A program made the position numbers and the translations under genes. Source: Engraulis encrasicolus (taxonomy: Eukaryota; Chordata; Actinopteri; Clupeiformes; Engraulidae). Taken from it: 64,000 nt of DNA. The notes beneath the pieces were generated by a model. It was not told the DNA's origin and ran no database searches. It saw only the letters and a program-made list of their open reading frames with translations. Positions 14,565-24,121 of this stretch are shown here, in pieces (positions within the stretch are counted from its first letter, which is position 1; every line of letters starts with the position of its first letter). The stretch covers positions 40,818,270 through 40,882,269 of the forward strand of contig NC_085875.1 in the NCBI RefSeq assembly GCF_034702125.1. Direction: 5' to 3'.

Positions 14565-17500
14565 AAGGGAAAGAGATGATAACACCAAATACTTGTACTT
14601 AGGATTAATACCTTTAACAGAGGAGATGTGCAGTAATGGCACGAATACACCATAAGCCAGGGTTTCCCAAACTGTGGTGCGTGCACCCCTGGGGGTGCGT
14701 GGCCTGTCACTAGGGGGTGCGCGAGCTGAATAGGGCAATGGTGGATATGCATGTTTTTTTTCAAGAATTAATGAACGTCAGGCAGTTTTAATTGTTTGAT
14801 GAATTGAAAGTGTAATTTATAACTCATAGACTTGGCATGCAATAAGTTCCATTGTAATGATGGCAGAAAAAAACGTCTGATTCGAAATCAGGATTACCCA
14901 AAATGTGCGGTGGAGCAACATTCGCTTAGGGGATGCGCGAACCACATTGAAATGTGAAAGGGGGTGCGCAGGGAAAAAAGTTTGGGAACCGCTGCGACTA
15001 GAGAGACACCGGCAACGGAAGTGATTGACTTTGTATGGAGGAGCTGGCGACAAGAGACAAAAGCAATTTGGGCGACTAGAGGCAATTTGGGCGACTAGAG
15101 GCAATTTGAGTGACTAGAGCGACAGTTTGCAGTTGAACTTCAAAGAATATTCCTTATAAACCCTTATAAACATATTGTACATCATGAGACTGTCCAGTTT
15201 CTCTGCATTACATTGTTGCATGGAAACATAAATGCATGTTTGTTTTGTATGTGATCTGTGTTTACAGCCATCAATCAGCTGTTTGTGAATACAGGGCCAT
15301 GTGAATACAGTACCTGTGAGAAGCAGAGGTGCAGGATGTTGGTGTTGAGCTTGGTGAGTGCGCGGGTGAACCTGTAGCGACTCAAGTTGTCCCCACAGAA
15401 CTCACTGAACACAAGAACAAAAAAAAGAAATGGTGACACACTAGTCATTCATCGTCTGTCAATTGTAAACAGCAATGGAATTGCACAGAAAATGGTGGCC
15501 GAAGCACACAAACACGCATTGCAATCAAGTTCTCCAACTGACCTATTGCACAGTTTCTTGGGCAGGTTGACGTCCAGGATGTGTGAGAGGATGTTGGCGA
15601 GCTGGGTGGCATAGCAGAGCGCAGCGCTGATGGTGTGGGCTGGGTTGATATGGTCCAACTCTGTAGGCAGTGAAGAAAGAAACCGCATATAAGATACACT
15701 AAAACATTTCAGCATTTTCATTCATATCAAATATTTCAACCCGTTATCACAGAAATATTACAGCAAGAATAAATTGTTTTACACCATGGTCTGCCTACAG
15801 TTTGGAAATGGAAATGATTATTGATTGTGTAGGCTCGGTTGATGTGGCTCGTCTCTAGGGTAAGGGATAGAATGACATCATATTACAGATATGAAACTAC
15901 CATTTGCTTTCTATGTCCATTATTGTCAATATACAGAACTCAGACATGCCCTCCTCTCTTTTATAAGTTGGCAAACCATAGAAACGACTTGGGGAATAAA
16001 AAATACAGACGTTTCCATAATATTGCATTGGGAAGATAATTAACAAAAGAAAATGTTAACTGTGTAATTATTTCCTTGCTCTAGGCAAATCAAACCTGCC
16101 TGATGTGTGTTATGTAACTGGCTTCATTTTACACAGCAATGGCCACAATAGCTGTTGGTGACAGATTAATCTGGAGACAAGTGTACTGGCTAAGTGTACA
16201 AACAAGGGATGCAAATTATCGATTCATTCATTAATCATTAGGTGATAGCCTTATCGATCGACTTTCGCCCAGAAATGTTGACGTTTCTCTAAAAAAAATC
16301 TACTAAATCTAAAAATGTTAATTAAAAATTGAGATAATATACCACATTTCAGTTAATTCTATTTCAATTCTTTAATCCAAAAGTGATTTAAATATTCCCA
16401 CTATTCACACTCTTCACGTGCCCATTTCACCTGGGTGTCTTGTCAGTTGAATTGTTGATTAATTGCGATTAATGTTTTTTAGTCGATTAACGCATTGATC
16501 GATTTAAGTTGATTAATCGATTAATCATTTGCATCCCTAGTACAAACCTGCTGAAGGCCATTTGTTGCTAGGAAATACACTGCACAACACACACACAAAA
16601 GAACCTCTTCCCTTCCCCGAAGTGTTAAACTACTTGACCTATTGTAAAACCCCTAAATGACCAAATACCCCCTCATAGCGTTTATTTACTAAGCCACAAG
16701 GCATGTAAAATGCAACAATGCCTTCACCTCACCTTTTCAAAACTTGGCGTTTGAAGAGATGTTTCGCCACATTATCTAAGATCTGGAGGTCTTGCATGCC
16801 AGAAATGTTTCCTTCCTCTCTCTAATACACGTGAATCACTTTTGTTTCAGTTGTGATTCACTGATTACATCAGGTTTCCTTCCCACCCACCAGAATAGTG
16901 GCCACTATGGATTTTGAGCTTCACACTGTGAATGGAAATGTGTGTTGTGACCTGGTCTTACAATGATTTAATTTCCTTCTTAATAATATTCCATGTCAAT
17001 GCTTATTTGTGGTACGGGTGGAAAGGTTGTTGGCAAATGTAGCAGGGCTTAAAGCGTTACGGCACCATTCCTCATTTTACACCTCTCTTTCAGTTAAATA
17101 CCTGAGTGTTATCTTTCTTCTGTTCTCTTACCCTGTTGATGCTACTTCTAATGCAGTTCACTTACTTCTAGTTACAAGCTAGCAATTATCATTGAATCGT
17201 ATGGGTCCAGCTAGCCGCTAATTAGCCTTAATTAATGTGAAAGTAAATATTATCGAAAGTATTTCTGGGAAAGTCCCAATGTTACTGGGACAGAGCCCAA
17301 CACAGAACTTTACAGGAATTAAACCAGGGGTGCCCAACCTTTTTTTAACCGAGATCTACTTTTGAAGTTGATGGTCTGCCGTGATCTACCAAGTCAAATT
17401 TAAGGATGTCGGTGTGAAAATTTAAGATCACCATTTATTAATCACCATTATTATGAACAAAATGTTTTTAGTAGGCTACTATGGCCGTATCTTTTCAGTG

Positions 17501-17777
17501 TATTTTTAAAGTGTGTTGAATAGTCTATGTTTACAAAGCAATTGCAGCACTGATAGTATGCAAAGATAATTGCAGTCAAAAATAAAAGACAAAAGTCATA
17601 AACAACTGAAACAATTTCAAAATGATAAACATTTGGTATATAAAATGCATATGTAGGCACAAAGGCCCTATTTCTAAAATATGATGAAGCATCATGCCTT
17701 CAGTGGTACAAATTAAAAAGGGCTCAGAAATTCACCATTTGTTATGGGTAAATAGTAGGCTAGTTAAGTTCACTTTA

Positions 17778-17831
<54 letters not shown>

Positions 17832-19656
17832 GAGAGGGAGAGAGAGAGAACTCATTGGATTGGTTAACACTCCTGTTAAGAATGACTTCTATGAAGGTTT
17901 TTTTCAGCTCTCTGGGACAGTAGCACAGCAAAGGCTTTCTATTGTGAGTTTGGCCAATCGTTTTGTCCACAACTGGAGCAAGAAACAGCACAAATTGAAG
18001 TGAATTCCATACATGTCAGCAACTAACATCGCGACTAGCGATTTGGAAGAAGATTCTCGCACATCGCCGCGTCATAACGCATCGTTGCGCACATGTTCTG
18101 TTACTGACCCAATCTTACATGTGTGCACACATGAATCAACTGCAATACCCTGACGGTCACTTCCTAATGCTTTCCCCTCATTCTGTGTTACCGTGGGACT
18201 AATTATCTAACCAATACAGTACCAGCAGCTTGCTACATAGCCTACTTTTGAAAGACAATATTTTCCCCGTCACATTACATGTCTCGCGATCGACTGCCAC
18301 TCCCCTCGAGATCGACTGGTAGCTCGCGATCGACTGGTTGGGCACCCCTGAATTAAACAATGAAATTGTATCTAGGCCTCACCCATGCAAGGGAACAGCC
18401 CAATAAGTGGCCCAAGCTAGCAGTGCAATGCAATGCAGAGGGAAATTGGGACTCATTCTCAGCCAGGGTGCTCCTCCACTCAGCTGTAGATATCGTTTTG
18501 TAGTGAATTCACAGTGTCATCAATATCACATGTCTGCTATGCAGAACATGTGCTAGCTGAAAGTCTCCCCCCCTCACCCCACCCCATGTTAAAATGGTGG
18601 TGCTCACAACAACGCAATGTCACGTGAAAAGTGTAAATAAAGTAGGAGTTTAAGAATACTTTACCTCTACCTCACCACCATGTTCTACTGTACAGCAAGA
18701 GACAAGAATGTTACAAGTAGCGGGGCACTATGGCGCAGCACGCTAAGCCGCCCCACATTTGGGCTTGCATGCCCATGGGGACACCAGTTCCAGTCCGGCC
18801 GGCGTCATTTCCCAGCCCTAGCCCAGCCCATTTCCTAGCTCCTCTCACACTGTCCTGTCTTTTCAATGGTGCCTCCTTTGCGTTTTCCCCCACGTCAATA
18901 GTGGATGTCGTCGACTTAGTGAATTGTATTGTAATTGTATTGTAAGTGTGTACCTGGGCCTTGTGTGGTGCTCTTCTCCTCCACCCAGCTGTAGTAGGGG
19001 GAGCAGTCCCCGTTGCTGGGCAGCGTGACGTGGGGGCCGGTGATGCTGATGCTGGTCTCCCCGTTCTGGTCGTCCCAGATCCAGCGGCCCGACAGGTAGG
19101 TGGTCCGCCGCGCCTCAGCCAGCTCACTCACCGTGCTGGACGTCAGCGCAGGGTCACACTCCGCCACCACATCTGCGGGGTCTCTGGGGAAGAGAAGAGA
19201 AATTGATGAATTGATGATCTGAGCCCTTCATGATTTCTTTTCCATTTTTTTCACATTACTGTTCATGTGAACGTGTTCATGTTTTCACCGCTCATTTGTT
19301 TTGTTGAAGGTGCAGGATTCAGTAGAATTATCTGAACAAAAATGAAGGTCTAGCACCAAAAGCTTGCAAGTTCAGAAAAGCTTTGCACAAAAAAGACTTG
19401 AAGAGTGCCGATTGTCTCCTTTTTTTGTTCAGACATTACTCATGTCGTGATTTTTTTTAGTGGAGACAGAGGCTCAGGAAGTAAATGAGTCTACCACATG
19501 TATTGTGTGAATGCAAAGCATTTGCAAGTGCCAGTAATGGGTAGCCTGTATACGAATAACATCCACACTTTCTATGCCAATTCTTACTAAGCATGAGTGA
19601 GTGAGCGAGTTTGTCCTTCTCACCTGCTTCCTTGCTTCTCCAACAGCACATTGAAG

Positions 19657-19692
<36 letters not shown>

Positions 19693-19822
19693 GTGTGTGT
19701 GTTTGTGTGCGTGCGAACGTGCGCTTCACCTCCCTCCTTCCTCACTTACTCCACGGTGTGTGTGTGTGCGTTTGTCCTCTTCCATCCCCACCTACTGTCT
19801 TGCCTCTCCTCCTGCATGTTGA

Positions 19823-19876
<54 letters not shown>

Positions 19877-22206
19877 TTCTCCATCCCCACCGGCGGTCTT
19901 GCTTCTCCTCCTGCATGTTGAAAATGTATATTTGTGTGTGTGTGTGTGTGTGTTTCACCTCACTCCTCACTCACGCCCCTGCGTAGCAAAGGTGTGTGTG
20001 TATGTGTGTCCTTCTCCATCCCCACCTGCTGCCTTGTTTCTCCTCCTGCATGGTGAAGATGTGCGTGACGAGCTCCAGGATGTGTCCGCGGCGCACGTCG
20101 GCCAGCGTCTCCAGGCGTGTCTGCACCTCGCGCCCCCGCCGCTCCAGCAGCTCGGCCAGCCGCCGGTTGTGCCGTTCGATCTTGTCCCGCTTCTCCTGGT
20201 GCCGGGTGGCCCGCCGCTGCAGACGCTGGCTCTCCTCCTGAGAACGAACCAGCAGGTCCTTACCTACCACACGAGAGAGAGAGAGAGCTGATCTTACATG
20301 CCCGTGCCCGTAGTCTAATTTAAAGGGAACAAAAATGCACTCCAGCACACTGCCCATAGCCTGTGGAAAAGACAGTGTGTAGGAGGTTTTTTTTTTCTTG
20401 TCTGTTTAAAAACTGTCATTAACCACAACAAATACAGGACATACACATTCAAACCGGCAATATAGCCCTTGATTACGCCAGCCTCCAGAGAGTATGGTTG
20501 AAAGTCTTAAAATGCAATTTGATTCAAAAATATGCTCCCGTGTGTATGCTGGAGGAGTAGGATCCCAGAATAGTCCACTTGCCTCCACATTTCCTGTACA
20601 GTGGATAATAGTTAGGCAATAGTGGGCCAACCCCTTGAGAAACACTTCACCTAATTGTTATGCAACACATAATCAAATGAGTAATACTGATGCCAGGGCA
20701 AGATAGGCAGGCAGAGATGTGGTTGGTATTCAAGTAGAAAACAATCATACCACTCTTGACTTCCTCATTCCCATTGGAAATAGCCTCTTTCAGTTGTTCG
20801 ATCTTCATCTTGCAGGACATTATCTTCCATTTCTGAAGCACACAGAGAGAGTACAGTACTTTAAGTTATAGCAGTTGCTGATATGGTCTGAGTATGATTC
20901 AGTTACCAACAACTACCCTATATGGGAGATTATGGGCATTCATTCAGGTTCACATTGAGTGAAGGTCAATAGAAGCTGTTTGAATGTTCTCTTACTAGCT
21001 GGTCTGTCTGAATCTTCTTCTCCATGGCTTGGATAACTCTGAGAGAGGAGTAAAGCAAAGAAAAAGTCACTTGAAATGAGTATGTTGCCCCCAGGCTTCA
21101 TATTCGTTGATGACAACAGAGGTGGCCAATTACCGTTGTTGAAGGCTTTCCTTTTCATCTTTCAGCGCTTTTAGTTTCTCCGACTTCTCTTTGTAACTGC
21201 AGTCAAACAATATAGAGTTAATGTACAGTACAACCACCGGTACAAGGCAAGCTCAACAGAAACACAACACAGCACCGCCAAGGGTGACTCAGTTTGGCGA
21301 AAACACTCATGGCATGCATAACATACTGGCCTAGTTTGAGTCTTTGGTTTCAGACGAGTCCAAACTCCAGAACACAAGTACATCATGTACAACAACTTCC
21401 CGCTCCCTTAGCACAATGTCAACATTATACATTAGTCATATATATACACCGATCATTTCTAAATAAAAACAGCTCTTTTGTCAGGCTGAAAATGTAACTC
21501 AACCAGTCTCGTGTACCTCCTGTGACAGTTCTTCAACAAGACAGCTAACTTGTCTTACGTTGAGCTATTGCTGCTAGCCAGATGACTTGTCAACTTTCAC
21601 TTCACAGAATGTCAAACTGATTTACTTGGTGTCTGTGTGGTGTGTGGTGAATTACGGTAAATCAGATGTAACATTTAAACCACCAAACGTGGAAAACTGC
21701 AGGGTATGGGGAAATGTTAGCTTAGCCAACGCTGTTTGCTAGTCATGTATCCTTTGTTGTAAACACTGTCCAAACAAGCTACTCTTAGCACGCTAACACA
21801 TAGCTACGACTGTTTATAAGAACTCTGATGTGAGATTGCTCGATTTCTCAGACATGTCACCCCATTTACTTGACACATATATATTAAAACGTAGTGTAAA
21901 CAATACAAATAACCACACCAACCGTTCGGGGTTCCTCCCGTCAAAGTAAACAAAATCGCCACTCTGGATGCATCGGGCACAGGTCAGTCTGCGCCTAGCA
22001 GTGTTACAGAGAGGACACCGCTCAACTGCAACATAAAGACCCTCGGCATCGTCCACAGATTCAACCATCAGAGATCCAGGCGACAAAGCAGTAGTCGAAG
22101 AGGGGTGATGCGGCCGAGGAGGTAGTCGGGCCCCGGGCAGTCCCCCTACAGTCCCATCAACAGGGCCGACTGCTCCGACTTCTTTTTCTGATAGGGGAGA
22201 TGCCAT
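13470..22206 (-). CDS. atg14: Beclin 1-associated autophagy-related key regulator ATG14
   Basis: Ten coding exons, each with GT/AG borders and matching phase: 21923-22206, 21134-21196, 20996-21038, 20751-20832, 20026-20263, 18954-19183, 15543-15660, 15314-15404, 14377-14462 and 13470-13773. They join to 1,539 nt, 512 aa. ATG14 directs the VPS34-VPS15-Beclin 1 PI3-kinase complex I to the ER to start autophagosomes. Cysteines 64, 67, 76 and 79 form the two CxxC pairs needed for ER targeting. Residues about 95-230 are the coiled coil that binds Beclin 1 (HILELV at its end). The conserved [11 protein letters not shown] block follows. The last ~80 residues form the BATS domain, ending in [17 protein letters not shown], an amphipathic segment that senses curved membranes. 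Human ATG14 is 492 aa; the extra length is mainly an N-terminal Pro/Ser-rich extension. Confidence 0.97.
14491..14562. repeat. (GA)n microsatellite forming an atg14 acceptor tract
   Basis: About 72 bp of GA on the plus strand. On the atg14 sense strand it is (CT)n, ending about 30 bp before the acceptor of exon 9 (which starts at 14462), so it supplies much of the pyrimidine tract. Confidence 0.9.
14658..14994. mobile_element. hAT-like element, same family as the copy at 46860
   Basis: It starts CAGGGTTTCCCAAACTGTGG and ends AGTTTGGGAACCGCTG. The internal phrase GGGGGTGCGCGAGCT is shared with the copy at 46860-47207. The flanking octamers do not match, so this copy is rearranged or its ends are misplaced. 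Copies of GGCAATTTGGGCGACTAGA follow at 15063-15120. Confidence 0.65.
16196..16547. mobile_element. hAT-like MITE with perfect 8-bp TSD GTACAAAC
   Basis: The inverted ends AAGGGATGCAAATTATCGATT (16204) and its imperfect reverse complement ending ATTTGCATCCCTA (16539) bound a 336-bp AT-rich element full of ATCGATTAATC palindromes. GTACAAAC occurs on both sides (16196-16203 and 16540-16547). It has no coding capacity. Confidence 0.88.
17317..18358. mobile_element. 1.03-kb non-autonomous hAT-like element with perfect TSD AATTAAAC
   Basis: The TIRs CAGGGGTGCCCAACC (17325) and GGTTGGGCACCCCTG (ending 18350) are exact inverses. AATTAAAC flanks both ends (17317-17324 and 18351-18358). The element contains a (GA)n tract at 17780-17850 and repeated GATCGACTGGT phrases near its right end. 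No transposase frame is open. Confidence 0.9.
18719..18870 (+). mobile_element. tRNA-derived SINE-like unit
   Basis: GGCACTATGGCGCAGCACGC resembles a tRNA head and A box, CCAGTTCCAGTCC resembles a degenerate B box, and the body CATTTCCCAGCCC continues to CACTGTCCTGTCTTTTCAATGG. The same body is found at 29790, 40850 and 57160. Confidence 0.55.
19656..19955. repeat. Cluster of (GT)n microsatellites with a ~100-bp higher-order repeat
   Basis: GT tracts at about 19660-19703, 19825-19873 and 19933-19952 alternate with copies of TCCTTCTCCATCCCCACC and CTTCTCCTCCTGCATGTTGAA. The latter match the 3' end of the adjacent atg14 exon at 20026. The exon end plus donor appears to have been duplicated several times downstream. 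Confidence 0.75.
20026..20263 (-). CDS. atg14: atg14 exon 5 (coiled coil), with decoy copies of its 3' end downstream
   Basis: This 238-nt exon encodes the Arg/Glu-rich end of the coiled coil, through HILELV, and ends with phase 2 at donor CAG|GTGGGG. Near-identical copies of the exon end and donor lie just downstream on the minus strand, at about 19900-19918 and 19798-19816, separated by GT tracts. Only the first donor gives the in-phase join to the next exon that matches ATG14. Confidence 0.9.
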
Positions 22207-22356
22207 TGACCCGGCGTTTATCTCTGACGTGGGTCCTGAAAAGACTCGAAGTCATCTCCCTGCATTGTTGGAGATTAAAAATTTAGGCTGGATCCACAGC
22301 CAGTTCGATAAGCAGGTCAGAAAATTAGTCACTGTTCAGCTTTACCTCCCGCGAAC

Positions 22357-22394
22357 CACGTGACTCACTTTGTTTGTGTCTGTGTGGTCACGTG
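22357..22394. promoter_or_regulatory. atg14: Two CLEAR-like E-boxes upstream of atg14
   Basis: CACGTG cores sit at 22357-22362 (within ACCACGTGAC) and 22389-22394 (within GTCACGTGCA), about 150 and 185 bp before the atg14 start codon. Each matches eight of ten bases of the CLEAR consensus GTCACGTGAC bound by TFEB/TFE3, which activate autophagy and lysosome genes. Function here is inferred. Confidence 0.55.
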
Positions 22395-22588
22395 CACAAA
22401 CGAAGCGTCAAGTACAAGGGGGTACTGCCCAGTTACGTAATATTTGCTCCCCACCAATAACAGCCATGCAAAGCTGTCAACTGAGCAGAAGCTGCTTGAT
22501 GCGAAATATATTTCGAATAGATGCATAGACATTCAGAACCGTGCAGCAGGCCTATATTGCTCAATCAACATCAATCACATTTATCTGA

Positions 22589-22606
22589 TTTATTTGGTTG
22601 TTTATT
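22589..22606 (-). promoter_or_regulatory. tbpl2: Two candidate tbpl2 poly(A) signals
   Basis: AATAAA occurs twice on the minus strand (22606 to 22601 and 22594 to 22589), about 245-260 nt after the tbpl2 stop. This short 3' UTR ends about 385 bp before the atg14 start codon. Confidence 0.55.
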
Positions 22607-22850
22607 TGCCTACCTTTCAGAAAAGTTGTAATATGACAAAGCAGTACGCACATACAAAAAAAGTAAACAAACGAACATGTAAATCACAAAACAATATTTT
22701 GATAACATTATGGCAGTTCCAAATAAGACACTTAGGCCTATACACTTTTCAAACATCAGTAAAAACAAACAGAAACAATTCTTCAAGTGAAGCTTCTGAA
22801 GTAGGCTATGGAAGACATGAGATCGAACCTCTTCACAGTACAAACAGTCT

Positions 22851-24072
22851 TCAGACTTTTTTGAAACCCCTCAGTATTGGGTAGATGTTCTCAAAGGCCT
22901 CATAAATCTCACTTCGTTCTTTGGCCCCTGCAACAGACACAAGGTCGTTAGAAAACACAGTCCCTGTCCCTGTGATCAAGTTAATCCAGAGTTCAGCTAT
23001 AATGACATATTGCAGATTAACAAAAAGCATTTTGTTTTCAGGCCCACCTGTCAGTACCACTTTCCCTGATACAAAAATCAAAAGCACGATGCGTGGCTGT
23101 ACCATTCTGTAGATCAAACCAGGGAAGAGCTCTGGTTCATAGCTGCAAGAGCAAATATGAGAACAGTTAGCCACATACTGTGTAGTTTACTGCAGGGGTC
23201 ACCAACCTGTCTGGGACAGAGGACTACATGGAAGGATGAGAAAGGTAGCTTATTTTGAAGAGTAGCCCATAAGTGTTGACATTCCTTACAAAATGGCAAT
23301 AGGATTTTAGGATGGTTTGCTTTTCATTAATCATGTTATAATGTTTTATTAAGGGATATGCCTAATGTTGTATTTAAACAAGATTTTAAAAATAATAATA
23401 ATAATAACTTCAGTTATTATTACCAACATTTTTCCTCATTCCTCAAAGGCGCCTCACAAGCTCTAGGAGGCTCTTGTGCTCCAGGTTGCACATTGGTGAC
23501 CCCAGGTTTACAAAGAACAAGAGGGATAGGGTCCATATTAAAGTGACTCTACTCATTTTAACAGTCTCAGGCTGCATCCGAAACCTGTGGTAGGCACTGC
23601 CATCTTAGCACTCCTGCCAGTAGTTTCTATGTAGAAAGCCAGCCACTAGTAAACACAAATCGGACATACAGCACCATCATTCACCCCATACAATCCCACC
23701 CGCACACTACGCTCCACGGACACACTCCTCTTTACCATTCCCTCCACACACCTGTGCACCATGGGCGACAGGGCTTTCAGTGTTGTTGGCCCCAAGCTAT
23801 GGAACTCACTTCCGCCGTCACTTTGTCAGTGTTCAACACGGTCTGCTTTTAAATCAAAGCTTAAGACGCACCTCTTCACTATTGCATTTCAATCCCACTG
23901 ACAGGCACTTCAACTTACAATAATTAAAGTAAAAATAGTATAGTAAACGTATTTTACATTTTAATTATTCTCCTATTTTTAATTGATGCTTTGTTGTACT
24001 TTTTTGACTGTTATCTATCTGTTTTAATTGTAAAGTGACCTTGGGTATCTTGAAAGGCACTTAAAATGAAAT

Positions 24073-24121
<49 letters not shown>

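Larger units (their letters stand above)
15661..18953 (-). other. atg14: atg14 intron 6 (3.3 kb), filled by mobile elements
   Basis: The largest atg14 intron holds two hAT-like insertions (16204-16539 and 17325-18350) and a SINE-like unit (about 18719-18870). No further exon was recognised, and none is needed because the flanking exons join in phase (phase 1). Confidence 0.8.
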
